Positions 8,241 through 17,254 of a stretch of DNA of 64,000 bases are shown piece after piece (the stretch's first letter is position 1; each line of letters opens with the position of its first letter). The position numbers were made by a program, and so were the translations under genes. The notes beneath the pieces are model-generated. The model was not told where the DNA came from. It saw only the letters and a program-made list of their open reading frames with translations, and did no database searches. Source of the stretch: CBDCGS01 sp965216915 (lineage in GTDB: Bacteria > Pseudomonadota > Alphaproteobacteria > UBA828); contig CBDCGS010000009.1 of assembly GCA_965216915.1 (NCBI GenBank), positions 310,001 through 374,000 on the forward strand, written 5' to 3'.

Positions 8241-9614
8241 TCACGCCTCGGCCGCCGGCAAGATGAGGACGGTGCGCAAGCCGCCGAGGGCGGGTGAGCG
8301 CTCGAGCCTGAGCGCGCCATCATAGAGGCCGGCAATGTCGCGGACGATGGCCAGCCCGAAGCCGCTGCCCGGCACGCTCTCGTCGAGCCGCACACCGCGC
8401 CCGGACAACGCCTCGATCTCGGTGTCCGTGAGGCCGGGGCCATCATCCTCGATGGCGATCGACAAGTGCGCGTCCTCGCGCGCCGCTACCACCCGTACCC
8501 GGGACTTGGCCCATTTGCAGGCGTTGTCCATCAGGTTGCCCGCCATTTCCTCGAGATCCTGACGCTCGCCCCGAAACCAAAGATCGCCCCCGATGTCGGT
8601 TGCCACGGCGAGGCCGCGCTCGGCGTGCACGCGGGTGAGCACGCGCGCGAGGTCGTCGATCGCCTGCGCCACCGGCGTGCGCGCACCGAGCACGCGCGCC
8701 GCACCGGCGGCCCGTGCGCGCACCAGGTGATGATCGATCTGGCGCCGCATCGTCGCAACCTGCCGCTCGACGGTCTGCGCGAGCGCCGGCTCGTTCGCCG
8801 CGGCTTCATTGGCCAGCACCGCAAGCGGCGTCTTCAACGCATGGGCGAGGTTGCTGGCGTGGGTGCGCGCGCGCTCGACGACGGCGGCGTTTTGCTCGAG
8901 CATCGCATTCAGCTCATCCGCGAGCGGCGTCACCTCGGACGGAAAACGCCCGGTGAGCCGCTCGGCACGGCCGCGGCGAATGGCGGCGAGGCCGGCCCGC
9001 AGACGCCCGAAGGGGCGCAACCCGACCCGCACCTGGATCAACACCGCGGCGATCAAGCCGGCGCCGAGCACGCCGAACGACCAGACCAGGGTGCCGTTGA
9101 ACCGATCGACCTGGGCCTCGACCTCGGTGCGGTTGGCCGCGACGCTGACGGTGAACTGGTGACCGCGGAGCGTGATGAGACGGGTGACGGCGCGCAGCGC
9201 CTGGTCAATGGGTCCGGTGATGTCTTGGGCGGCCAAGGTTCCGTCGATCGGCGGCGGGCGCAAGGCGAGGACGGTGTCGAAGAGAGACCGCGAGCGCATC
9301 AGGCGTCCTCGGTCGTCTTGGATCTGCCAATACCAGCCCGAGTAAGCCTCCTCGAAGCGCACCTCTCCGAGGGTGCGGCTCAGCGTCACACCGGCGTCGG
9401 CGCTGACATCGCTCGCGGCGACGATGCTCTCCAGCTGGACCGTAAGGCGCGCATCGAAGCTTTCCTCGACGGAATTGCGAAACGCCGAGGAGAGCGCGAT
9501 CCCACCCACCAGCAGCGCCACGATCGCCCACAGGACGGCGCCGACGACTAGGCGAAAGGCGAACGAATCGAGCCGCAGGCCCGTGCGTCCGCGCTTAGGC
9601 GCCGGGCTCGTCAA
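8241..9614 (-). CDS. Sensor histidine kinase (PhoQ-like, HAMP-HisKA-HATPase)
   Basis: This is a 457-residue inner-membrane kinase. Transmembrane helices lie at about residues 20-44 and 178-200 and frame a periplasmic sensor of about 135 residues. A HAMP-like linker follows, then the H-box HALKTPL with phosphoacceptor H258. The ATP-binding domain has N-box DNACKWA, G1 DDGPGL and G2 GSGFGLAIV. The HALKTPL form and gene order match the PhoPQ-like subgroup, which often senses divalent cations or membrane stress; the ligand here is unknown. Its start overlaps the end of the response regulator gene by 20 bases. Confidence 0.9.
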   Translation of the reverse strand: MTSPAPKRGRTGLRLDSFAFRLVVGAVLWAIVALLVGGIALSSAFRNSVEESFDARLTVQLESIVAASDVSADAGVTLSRTLGEVRFEEAYSGWYWQIQDDRGRLMRSRSLFDTVLALRPPPIDGTLAAQDITGPIDQALRAVTRLITLRGHQFTVSVAANRTEVEAQVDRFNGTLVWSFGVLGAGLIAAVLIQVRVGLRPFGRLRAGLAAIRRGRAERLTGRFPSEVTPLADELNAMLEQNAAVVERARTHASNLAHALKTPLAVLANEAAANEPALAQTVERQVATMRRQIDHHLVRARAAGAARVLGARTPVAQAIDDLARVLTRVHAERGLAVATDIGGDLWFRGERQDLEEMAGNLMDNACKWAKSRVRVVAAREDAHLSIAIEDDGPGLTDTEIEALSGRGVRLDESVPGSGFGLAIVRDIAGLYDGALRLERSPALGGLRTVLILPAAEA

Positions 9615-10260
9615 GCTGATAGCCGAGGCCGCGGACGGTTTGGATCAGATCGGCGCCGATCTTCTTGCGCAACCGGCCGACGAACACCTCGATCGTGTTG
9701 GAATCCCGATCGAAGTCCTGGTCATAGAGGTGCTCGACGAGCTCGGTCCGCGACACCACCTTGCCCCGGTGATGCATGAGATATTCGAGAAGGCGATATT
9801 CGAGCGCCGTGAGCTTGATCGGCTCGCCGTCGAGCGTCACACGCGCGGCGGCCGTGTCGAGCCGCACGGGCCCGCAGGCGATCTCCGAGGTCGCGTGCCC
9901 GGCCGCCCGCCGGATCAGGGCGCGCAGCCGCGCCAGCAGCTCCTCCATGTGGAACGGCTTCGGGAGGTAGTCATCAGCGCCCGCGTCGAAGCCCGCGACC
10001 TTCTCGCTCCAGGCGCCGCGTGCCGTGAGAATCAGCACGGGCATTGCGCGGCCGTCGCCGCGCCATTGGCGGAGCACGGATAGCCCGTCGAGCTTGGGCA
10101 GGCCGAGATCGAGCACGACGGCGTCGTAGGGCTCGGTGTCGCCGAGGAAGTGGCCCTCCTCGCCGTCCGACGCCGCATCGACGGCATAGCCCGCCCCGCG
10201 CAGCGCGTCGGCGACTTGGCGCGCAAGATCGGGTTCGTCCTCGACGATCAACACACGCAT
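9595..10260 (-). CDS. OmpR/PhoP-family response regulator
   Basis: This 221-residue regulator has an N-terminal receiver domain with the acidic pair in VEDEPD, phosphoacceptor D51 in VLDLGLP, and K101 in LPKPF. A C-terminal winged-helix DNA-binding domain ends in EVFVGRLRKKIGADLIQTVRGLGY. It is the cognate partner of the overlapping histidine kinase. ATG at 10260 is 9 bases after the stop of the PepSY gene, so the three genes form one operon on the minus strand. Confidence 0.93.
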   Translation of the reverse strand: MRVLIVEDEPDLARQVADALRGAGYAVDAASDGEEGHFLGDTEPYDAVVLDLGLPKLDGLSVLRQWRGDGRAMPVLILTARGAWSEKVAGFDAGADDYLPKPFHMEELLARLRALIRRAAGHATSEIACGPVRLDTAAARVTLDGEPIKLTALEYRLLEYLMHHRGKVVSRTELVEHLYDQDFDRDSNTIEVFVGRLRKKIGADLIQTVRGLGYQLDEPGA

Positions 10261-10269
10261 GGCATGCCT

Positions 10270-10581
10270 CTAACGAACACCGAGAATGTTTCCCGTGCGG
10301 CCGTCCGCGATGATCCCGACCACGCGCCCGTCGCGTCGGAGGATACGCAGGACGTAGACCCAGCGCCCATCGCTGCCGCGCCTCAGATCGGCATCGAGCA
10401 GCCGGCCGTCATATTGTTGCCGAATGCTCCGCAGAACGGCGCCGAGGGGCAGGGCCTGGCCCGATTCCACGGCAGAACGTGCCCGGTCCTGGTCGAGCGC
10501 CAGGGCGGCTGGCGCTGGCCCGGTCAGGGTGGTTAACGCGATGCTGGCGCAGAGCGCGACAAGAGCGGCGGTTCGGAGCAT
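10270..10581 (-). CDS. PepSY domain protein, exported, in two-component operon
   Basis: This 103-residue protein starts with a signal peptide (MLRTAALVALCASIALTTL, with a likely cleavage near ALA at about residue 30). One PepSY domain follows, recognisable by RSIRQQYDGRLLDADL, WVYVLRILRRDGRVVGIIAD and the GRTGNILGVR end. The start at 10581 is chosen because the signal peptide begins there. PepSY proteins of this size commonly precede PhoP/PhoQ-like genes and may modulate the sensor in the periplasm. That role is inferred from position only. Confidence 0.85.
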   Translation of the reverse strand: MLRTAALVALCASIALTTLTGPAPAALALDQDRARSAVESGQALPLGAVLRSIRQQYDGRLLDADLRRGSDGRWVYVLRILRRDGRVVGIIADGRTGNILGVR

Positions 10582-10658
10582 GCGGCCACTGTAGCCGGGC
10601 CCATCTGAACCGGGCATGAATTGGCGGCACCCGTCGCCGCAGCGATGCCGTGCCCGGC

Positions 10659-11681
10659 TTAAGGCCGCATCTCCGCGGGCACGACCTCGCCGTGCTCGAC
10701 GATCAGGTCGTTGTCCAGCCAGAGCGAGCAATTGCGCATCGGCAAATCGAGGTGGCAGGGCGTGTCGTTGTCGCCACCGAACTCGGTGTCCGGTCCGAGA
10801 GAGAACAGCACGTTGCCGTAATAAGCGCGGCCATCCATACCGATGCCCGGCAGGTCCGGGTCCCACGCGCATCGCTCGTTGAGGCCCCAGCCGATGTGGG
10901 AGATGGCGTAGGCCCGCGCATCGTCATAGGTCTTGATGAAGGCTCGGATCATCTCGGCATCGTCGCCGCCGCTGATCTCCTTCACCCAGCCGTTTCGAAC
11001 GATGAACTCGACGGGCTCCTTGAGCGCCTTCTTCAGCGGAAACACGATGTCTCCGGCGTCCATCACGACCCGTCCGCTGACCCCGTCGGGAATGCCGAGC
11101 GTTGCGAGAAAGCCGCCCGGCCAATGGTCCCAACGCCCGGGCGTCGCGGTGTAACCATATTCCGTGAGGATCGACGTGCCGCCGAGCGCGTAGGTGATGT
11201 CGGTGCCGGCCTCATTGACGAAGCGCAGCGTGCTCGCGTTCGCCAAGCGCTTCTCCGCGGCTTCGACGCGCGCCCGGAGGGCCGGGCTCGGGAACAGGCG
11301 CTCGAGGATCTCGCGCGGCTCGACGATCAAGATCACGCGCGTCCCGGCCTTCTGCATCGCCACTTGCTCATGGGAGAACAGGAGCAGCATGTGATCGACC
11401 ACCATGTCGGCGTCCATGCATTGCTGCAGCAGCTCGGGATGCTGGGAGAGCGGATTTTGCCCGACATTGGCGATGCGTTCGCTCGCGTCCATCGCGGCAT
11501 CGGACGGCACGTTGACGTCGATCACCGTCGCGCCGAGGTCGCGGCATGCCGCGAGCGACGCCGCCGCATAGTCGCGCAGCTCATCGCCTTCGGTAAGAAC
11601 GGCGACGGTCTGCCCGGGGCCGACCTCGCAGAGCGTGAGCTCTTCCTTGAAAAGATCCGTGAGTGTGCGCTGCTCGCTCAT
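10659..11681 (-). CDS. 2,5-dihydroxypyridine 5,6-dioxygenase-like (NicX/M29-type) protein
   Basis: The 340-residue protein matches the family formerly annotated as M29 leucyl aminopeptidase that includes NicX, a non-heme Fe(II) ring-cleaving dioxygenase of nicotinate breakdown. SHIGWGLN (H262) and CHLDLP (H310, D312) resemble the two-His-one-carboxylate iron site of NicX. The order and HxD spacing are consistent with a dioxygenase rather than a peptidase. It lies 9 bases downstream of a Rieske oxygenase gene on the same strand, so both probably act in one aromatic or N-heterocyclic pathway. The substrate is not readable from sequence. Confidence 0.7.
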   Translation of the reverse strand: MSEQRTLTDLFKEELTLCEVGPGQTVAVLTEGDELRDYAAASLAACRDLGATVIDVNVPSDAAMDASERIANVGQNPLSQHPELLQQCMDADMVVDHMLLLFSHEQVAMQKAGTRVILIVEPREILERLFPSPALRARVEAAEKRLANASTLRFVNEAGTDITYALGGTSILTEYGYTATPGRWDHWPGGFLATLGIPDGVSGRVVMDAGDIVFPLKKALKEPVEFIVRNGWVKEISGGDDAEMIRAFIKTYDDARAYAISHIGWGLNERCAWDPDLPGIGMDGRAYYGNVLFSLGPDTEFGGDNDTPCHLDLPMRNCSLWLDNDLIVEHGEVVPAEMRP

Positions 11682-11690
11682 GACGTTCCC

Positions 11691-12956
11691 TCACTCTGCC
11701 GCGTGGAAGGATGTCGAATAGCCGCCGTCACGCGCGTCCGGGTGGCGCGCCTTGGCTTGCGCCAGCGCGTCCGCCCCATCGGCGAGACGCCGCGCCCGCG
11801 CGGCCTCGTCGTCGCCGATCAGCTTGTCGAGATAGTAGTTCAGCAAGTGGTGGATCGCGCGCTCGAGCTTGACGGTCGGCCCCGGCTCGAAACCGCGTGA
11901 GCCGACTCCGTTCTGCAGGGATTCCAGCATCGCCTGATCTTCGGTGGCGACCTGCCGGATGAAGTCCGCATAGATCTGGTTCTTTTCCGCGAACCCGGGC
12001 TCGTCGAAATAGGCCTCCGGGAGTTGGGTGTAGATCGAGACCTGGGTGCGATCGATGGCGATGGGAATGGCGACCCAGGGCTGGATCAGATCATGCCGGC
12101 CGAAAATGTTCATCGTCGGCCGGACCCATGTCGTGCAGGCGAACTTGTCGGTCACCTTGTCGCGAAGCCACGGCATCGTGCCGAACAGCGTCACGCCCTT
12201 CGGTGCCATGGTGTAGCTTTCGTAGGTCGCGTTGTAGCCGCGCTCGCGGAGATTGAAGCGGAAGTCCCCGACCGGGAAATGCCCGCCGAACGATTCCTTG
12301 TGGATGACACCGACGTGGTACATGTCCATCAGGTTCTCGGGCACGAACTTCCAATTGCACGGCACCTCGAACACGAAGCGGTCGGAGACGCGCGTGTTCT
12401 CGGGCTGGAGGAAGCGCGCGAATTCGCGCACGCCGTCTTGGTCCAGATGGTCCGCAAGGCTCACGCTGTCGGGATCGAAGTTGACGAAGATATAGCCGCC
12501 CCAGGTGTCGAGCTTGATCCGCGGGAGCGCGCATTTGGCGAGGTCGAAGCCCTCGAGCTCCTTGGCGTGTGGGGCGCCGACCAGCGCGCCATCCAGGTCA
12601 TAGACCCAGGCGTGATAGGGGCACGTGAACTGCGCGAGGTTGCCTTCACCGGTGGCGACCTCCACACCCCGGTGCCGGCAGAGGTTGCGGAACGCGTTGA
12701 GCGTGCCAGATTTGTCGCGCGCGACCAGAAGCGGCTCGCCGGCAATCCTGATGGCGCGGTAGTCGCCGGGCTCGGCAAACTCCTCGACGCGCCCGACACA
12801 GAGCCACTCTTTCAAGAAGATCGTATCGATCTCGTGTTCGAAGATGTTGGGCGAGGTGTAGAAGAGGCCGGGCAGGTGGCGCGCCGCCAACAGATTGTCC
12901 CGCGTCTTCCGCGCTTCGGCCAGGATGGCATCGTCGAGTGGCGGATGCTTCTTCAT
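11691..12956 (-). CDS. Rieske [2Fe-2S] ring-hydroxylating oxygenase, alpha subunit
   Basis: The 421-residue protein has a Rieske domain with CRH (C93, H95) and CPYH (C112, H115). The catalytic domain includes ENLMDMYHVGVIHK, which supplies the mononuclear-iron histidines and the bridging Asp. The start at 12956 (MKKHPPLDD) follows a G-rich site; an upstream ATG would add 12 unlikely residues. Such enzymes hydroxylate or demethylate aromatic or quaternary ammonium substrates using electrons from a separate reductase. No reductase or ferredoxin gene is adjacent. The downstream NicX-like gene argues for ring degradation. It is divergent from the formate-tetrahydrofolate ligase gene. Confidence 0.88.
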   Translation of the reverse strand: MKKHPPLDDAILAEARKTRDNLLAARHLPGLFYTSPNIFEHEIDTIFLKEWLCVGRVEEFAEPGDYRAIRIAGEPLLVARDKSGTLNAFRNLCRHRGVEVATGEGNLAQFTCPYHAWVYDLDGALVGAPHAKELEGFDLAKCALPRIKLDTWGGYIFVNFDPDSVSLADHLDQDGVREFARFLQPENTRVSDRFVFEVPCNWKFVPENLMDMYHVGVIHKESFGGHFPVGDFRFNLRERGYNATYESYTMAPKGVTLFGTMPWLRDKVTDKFACTTWVRPTMNIFGRHDLIQPWVAIPIAIDRTQVSIYTQLPEAYFDEPGFAEKNQIYADFIRQVATEDQAMLESLQNGVGSRGFEPGPTVKLERAIHHLLNYYLDKLIGDDEAARARRLADGADALAQAKARHPDARDGGYSTSFHAAE

Positions 12957-13087
12957 GACGCCCCCAAGCGGCTGATCTCGCCAACGTGTCATCGCGGTGT
13001 CGCGCGGCAGTGTGACATTGGGCGTGCGTTGTTTTCAACCGCCGCTCGACCGCGACATTCGACGTGCAAGGTCCCTGGCGAGGTCTG

Positions 13088-13116
13088 TTGCACTGTGACC
13101 AACAGTGAATCATATT
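13088..13116 (+). promoter_or_regulatory. Candidate promoter/operator upstream of fhs
   Basis: In the divergent gap between the Rieske gene and fhs, a perfect inverted repeat CACTGT (13091-13096) / ACAGTG (13102-13107) has a 5-base centre. It lies between a weak -35 (TTGCAC, 13088-13093) and a -10-like CATATT (13111-13116) with 17-base spacing. This geometry suggests a repressor site over a promoter. The regulator is unknown. Confidence 0.3.
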
Positions 13117-13185
13117 TCCTCTGAGTAATCATCCACGCGGTCCCGACGGGCCGTTGTGGTGATCCAACCGATGGGGGGACGATCC

Positions 13186-14892
13186 ATGCCCGACGGCCAG
13201 GCGTCGCAGCACGAAGCACCACTCAGCGACATTGAGATTGCCAGGAGGGCGAACAAGCGCCCGGTTCTCGAGCTTGCCGAGGACCGCCTCGACATCGCGA
13301 GCGAGCATCTCATCCCCTATGGGCATGACAAGGCGAAGATCGATCTTCGCTATCTGGAATCGCTCAAGGACAAGCCGGACGGCAAGCTGATCCTGGTGAC
13401 CGCGATCACGCCGACCCCGGCGGGCGAGGGCAAGACGACGACCACGGTCGGTCTCGGCGACGGCCTCAACCGCATCGGCAAGCGCACCATGATTTGCCTG
13501 CGCGAGCCAAGCCTCGGGCCGTGCTTCGGCATCAAGGGCGGCGCCGCCGGCGGCGGCTATGCGCAAGTCGTGCCCATGGAGGACATCAACCTCCACTTCA
13601 CGGGCGATTTCCACGCCATTGGCGCCGCGAACAATCTGCTCGCGGCGATGGTCGACAATCACATCTATTGGGCCAACGAGGCCGGCATCGATCCGCGCCG
13701 GGTCTCGTGGCGGCGGGTGGTCGACATGAACGACCGGGCGCTCCGCAAGGTCGTTTCCTCACTCGGCGGCGTGCCCAACGGCTTTCCGCGCGAGGATGGC
13801 TTCGACATCACGGTGGCATCTGAGGTGATGGCGATCTTCTGCCTGGCGCAGGATCTCGACGATCTGCGCAAGCGCCTCGGCGATATCGTTGTGGGGCAAA
13901 CGCGCGACCGCAAGCCCGTGCGGGCGCGCGCGGTTCAAGCGGATGGCGCGATGACGACGCTGCTCAAGGACGCGATCGCGCCGAACTTGGTGCAGACACT
14001 CGAGAACAACCCGGCGCTCGTCCATGGCGGGCCCTTCGCCAACATCGCCCACGGCTGCAATTCGGTGATCGCGACGAAAGCCGGGCTCAAGCTCGGCGAC
14101 TACGTCGTCACCGAAGCCGGCTTCGGCGCCGATCTCGGCGCCGAGAAGTTCTTCGACATCAAGTGCCGCAAGGCGGGTCTCGCCCCCGACTGCGCGATCA
14201 TCGTCGCCACCGTGCGCGCGTTGAAGATGCATGGCGGCGTGCCGCGCAAGGAGCTGGGCAGCGAGAACGTCGACGCGGTCAAGGCGGGCATGGCGAACCT
14301 CGCGCGCCACGTGCGAAACGTCTCGCGCTACGGCGTGCCCGTGATCGTCGCGATCAACCGCTTCTCGGCCGATACCGAGGCCGAGCGCGCCGCCGTTCAA
14401 GATGGTTGCGCGGCGCTCGGCGTCGACGCGGTCGAATGCGATCACTGGGCGCGGGGTGGCGCGGGCACGATCGAGCTGGCGCACAAGGTAGTCGAGACCA
14501 TCGACACCAAGCCGTCATCCTTCGCGCCGCTCTATCCGGACGACATGCCACTGTGGGACAAGGTGCGCACGGTCGCGCAAGAGATCTACGGCGCGAACGA
14601 CATCTCGGGCGATGCGGCGGTCCGCAAGCAATTCGACGACCTCGAGGCTGGCGGCTTTGGCCACTACCCGGTGTGCATGGCGAAGACGCAGTACAGCTTC
14701 TCGGCGGACGCGTCGCTGCTCGGCGCGCCAGAGGATTTCGTGGTGCCGATCCGCGAGGTGAGGCTCTCGGGCGGCGCCGAGTTCCTCGTCGTCATCTGCG
14801 GCGCGATCATGACCATGCCCGGCCTCCCGCGGGTGCCCGCGGCCAACTCGATCGCGGTCGATGAATCCGGGGAGATCGTGGGCTTGTTCTAG
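13186..14892 (+). CDS. fhs: Formate-tetrahydrofolate ligase
   Basis: The 568-residue length is normal for the family. Start ATG 13186 (MPDGQASQ) has GGGGGGA 7 bases upstream. N-terminal hallmarks are KIDLRYLE, the ATP-binding TPTPAGEGKTTTTVGLGDGL and EPSLGPCFGIKGGAAGGGYAQV. The centre has TEAGFGADLGAEKFFDIKCR, and the C-terminus has GAIMTMPGLPRVPAANSI. The cytosolic enzyme makes 10-formyl-THF from formate, ATP and THF, feeding purine and one-carbon metabolism or formate assimilation. It is transcribed alone, divergent from the Rieske operon. Confidence 0.97.
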   Translation: MPDGQASQHEAPLSDIEIARRANKRPVLELAEDRLDIASEHLIPYGHDKAKIDLRYLESLKDKPDGKLILVTAITPTPAGEGKTTTTVGLGDGLNRIGKRTMICLREPSLGPCFGIKGGAAGGGYAQVVPMEDINLHFTGDFHAIGAANNLLAAMVDNHIYWANEAGIDPRRVSWRRVVDMNDRALRKVVSSLGGVPNGFPREDGFDITVASEVMAIFCLAQDLDDLRKRLGDIVVGQTRDRKPVRARAVQADGAMTTLLKDAIAPNLVQTLENNPALVHGGPFANIAHGCNSVIATKAGLKLGDYVVTEAGFGADLGAEKFFDIKCRKAGLAPDCAIIVATVRALKMHGGVPRKELGSENVDAVKAGMANLARHVRNVSRYGVPVIVAINRFSADTEAERAAVQDGCAALGVDAVECDHWARGGAGTIELAHKVVETIDTKPSSFAPLYPDDMPLWDKVRTVAQEIYGANDISGDAAVRKQFDDLEAGGFGHYPVCMAKTQYSFSADASLLGAPEDFVVPIREVRLSGGAEFLVVICGAIMTMPGLPRVPAANSIAVDESGEIVGLF

Positions 14893-15005
14893 CGAACCGG
14901 CGCCCGGCGTGTGCCAGCTGTGACCGCCATTACATCTTTCTTAGCCGCACTTTGAGATCATAGCGGGAACTACCTACTCCTTGCGGAGATCGCAAAGCGT
15001 CGGCC

Positions 15006-15212
15006 ATGGAACTCATCGAAACGTCGCAATCGGTTAAGGAAGACGGCTCATCCCGCGCCTATCAGCACGGGTATGACGCCTGCATCGCCGGCGCGCGGCT
15101 CGAAGAGAACCCCTACGGCCCGCTGGCGCGCGGCGATGGCGTGCAGTGGCAGCGCGGCTGGCTCGCCGCCTTCAGGCTGGTCTACGGCCGCAAGTCGCCG
15201 CGGAATAGCTGA
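15006..15212 (+). CDS. Ribosome modulation factor-like small protein
   Basis: The 68-residue protein contains AYQHGYDACIAGARLEENPY and, after eight residues, QWQRGWLAAF. This reproduces the ribosome modulation factor pattern (GYxAGxxG...NPY/CPY...QWxxGW) of gammaproteobacterial RMF, which dimerises 70S ribosomes into inactive 100S particles in stationary phase. It is slightly longer at the N-terminus than the 55-residue E. coli protein. It stands alone between fhs and the convergent PhoX gene. RMF function in alphaproteobacteria is not settled, so the call rests on motif similarity. Confidence 0.7.
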   Translation: MELIETSQSVKEDGSSRAYQHGYDACIAGARLEENPYGPLARGDGVQWQRGWLAAFRLVYGRKSPRNS

Positions 15213-15250
15213 ACCCGGCAGGGAGCCCGCCGGCGTGCGGGCGCGTCGGC

Positions 15251-17254
15251 TCAACCGCCGATCTGGCCGCCTCCCTGTTTCGTAATCGCGACCACTGATG
15301 GGCGCGGCGGCATCGCCGGGTCGAAATCGGGCCACCGCGTCGCCGGGTCTTCGTAGGTCGAGAGCCGCTCGAAGCCGGGATAGGTTTCCGTTCCGTCGGT
15401 CGCGACGTGCTGGACGGCGACGAAGAGGGTCTGATCGTCGGGTGCGAAGCAGGGGCCGCACATCTCCGCGCCGATCGGGACCCGGAAGAACATCTTGCCT
15501 GTGCCGCGCGCGGCACCCTCGGTTTCGAGCGCCCAGACGCCGTCGGCGGTGCCCGAGACCTCCGACCAGGCGCTGCCTTGGTCGGTCGTGATCCAGAGCC
15601 GGCCACGGCCATCCACCGCCGCGTTGTCGGGGCAGGAGAACCAGCCGTTGCGCGAGGTCGCGGGGTTCCACGTGGCGCCCACCGCGCCGTCCTTCGGATC
15701 GCCGCACTGCACCAGGATCTCCCAGCCATAGCGAAGCGCGCCGTGGTCGCCCGCGGGCGGCGTCAGCTCGGCAATCTGGCCCCACCGGTTCTCGGCGCGC
15801 GTGTTCGCGGCGTCGACCTGGTTCGCCGTCCGCTTGCTGTTGTTGGTCAGCATGACATGGACCTTGCCGGTCAGGGGGTTCGCGGAGACATCCTCGGGCC
15901 GATCCATCGGGGTCGCGCCCAAGACGTCCGCCGCGGCGCGGGTCTCGATCAGCACGTCCGCTTGGCTGTGGAAGCCGTTCTCCGGCGTGAGGCCTTCCGT
16001 GCCGAAGACCAGAGGCAGCCAGTCGAGCGTGCCGTCGGCGTGGAAGCGCGCCACATGGAGCGTGCCGGCGTCGAGCAGGGTCATATTGGCGCCGCGCCGC
16101 GCTGGGTCGAACCGGCCGTGGCTGACGAACTTGTAGAGATACTCGAAGCGCTGGTCGTCACCCGAATAGACGACGACGCGGCCGTCGCCATTGACGATGG
16201 GCTCCGCGCCCTCGTGCTTGAACCGCCCGAGCGCCGTGCGCTTCACGGGGAGCGACTGCGGGTCGTAGGGATCGACCTCGACGATCCAGCCAAAGCGATT
16301 CGCCTCGTTCGGCTCCGCGCCGATGTCGAAGCGCCGATGGTACCGGCCCCAGGCGTACCAGTTTTTCGGCACGCCGTAGCGCGCGTGGTTGCGGGCCTCA
16401 GGATGATCCTCTGTGAGCGTGCCCCTGAAATAGCCGTGGAAGTTCTCCTCGGCCATCAGATAGGTGCCCCAGGGCGTGATTCCCCCGGCACAGTTGTTTA
16501 TCGTGCCGATGACGCGCGCGCCGGTTGGGTCGGCCGTGGTCTTCATCCGGGCGTGGCCGGCGGCCGGCCCGGTGAGCCGCATTTCGGTGGCGAGCGCGGT
16601 GATGCGCCGGTTGAGGGGGCTGTCCGCGACCACCTGCCACTTGCCCGACGCGGCGCGACGAACCTCGGTCACCGAGCCACCGTGGGCTGCCATCTCGATC
16701 TCGACCAATTCGCGAGTCGCCTGGCTCAAGGTTTCATCGTACTCGCCGACGCCCGGGAACATCACCTCCTCAGAGGTGTACTCGTGATTGACGCAAAGGA
16801 GCCCGTGCGCGGCGTTTCTCGAGCCGTAGGGCAGCGACACGAAGCCCACGAAATCATTGTTGTAGCCGAACTGCTTGCTCTGGCTTGCTGCGGTTTGATT
16901 GGCCGGGTCGAAGGCGGGCGCGCCGGGCTCGACCGGATCTCCCCAGCGGATCAAGACATCGGCGTCGTAGCCGGCGGCAACGTGGTGGGTCTCGTCGACA
17001 CCGTGGCCGATCTCGTCGAAGGCGAAGCCGCCGCTTGCGGCCTCGCCCTCGCGCGCGGCGAGCGATGATCCGAACAGGCCGGCGATCGCCGATGTCGCCA
17101 AAGCGCCCTTGAGAAGGGCTCTACGCGAGAAGCGGCCCTGCACGACATCGCCGAGGGTTGCGGCATCGGATGGGTTGACCGGGACATCCTCCGATGCCTC
17201 GTAGGCGGCGGCACGGGACCTGGGGGCGCGGGCTCGATCGGTGGTTCGGGGCAT
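15251..17254 (-). CDS. phoX: PhoX-family (DUF839) alkaline phosphatase, Tat-exported
   Basis: The 667-residue protein has a twin-arginine signal with SRRALLKGALATSAIAGLFG at about residues 43-62. PhoX hallmarks follow: LLCVNHEYTSEEVMFPG, NCAGGITPWGTYLMAEENFHGYF, a beta-propeller body, and EDVSANPLTGKVHVMLTNNS near the end. PhoX enzymes are periplasmic Ca2+/Fe3+-dependent phosphomonoesterases that release phosphate from organic esters during phosphate limitation. AAGGAGC lies 9 bases before the ATG. It is monocistronic and convergent with the RMF-like gene. No clear Pho box was identified upstream. Confidence 0.9.
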   Translation of the reverse strand: MPRTTDRARAPRSRAAAYEASEDVPVNPSDAATLGDVVQGRFSRRALLKGALATSAIAGLFGSSLAAREGEAASGGFAFDEIGHGVDETHHVAAGYDADVLIRWGDPVEPGAPAFDPANQTAASQSKQFGYNNDFVGFVSLPYGSRNAAHGLLCVNHEYTSEEVMFPGVGEYDETLSQATRELVEIEMAAHGGSVTEVRRAASGKWQVVADSPLNRRITALATEMRLTGPAAGHARMKTTADPTGARVIGTINNCAGGITPWGTYLMAEENFHGYFRGTLTEDHPEARNHARYGVPKNWYAWGRYHRRFDIGAEPNEANRFGWIVEVDPYDPQSLPVKRTALGRFKHEGAEPIVNGDGRVVVYSGDDQRFEYLYKFVSHGRFDPARRGANMTLLDAGTLHVARFHADGTLDWLPLVFGTEGLTPENGFHSQADVLIETRAAADVLGATPMDRPEDVSANPLTGKVHVMLTNNSKRTANQVDAANTRAENRWGQIAELTPPAGDHGALRYGWEILVQCGDPKDGAVGATWNPATSRNGWFSCPDNAAVDGRGRLWITTDQGSAWSEVSGTADGVWALETEGAARGTGKMFFRVPIGAEMCGPCFAPDDQTLFVAVQHVATDGTETYPGFERLSTYEDPATRWPDFDPAMPPRPSVVAITKQGGGQIGG

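Noticed and set aside
14966..14970. GGAAC as part of an EcfG-type stress promoter for the RMF-like gene
   Set aside because: No GTT element at the required 16-17 base spacing.
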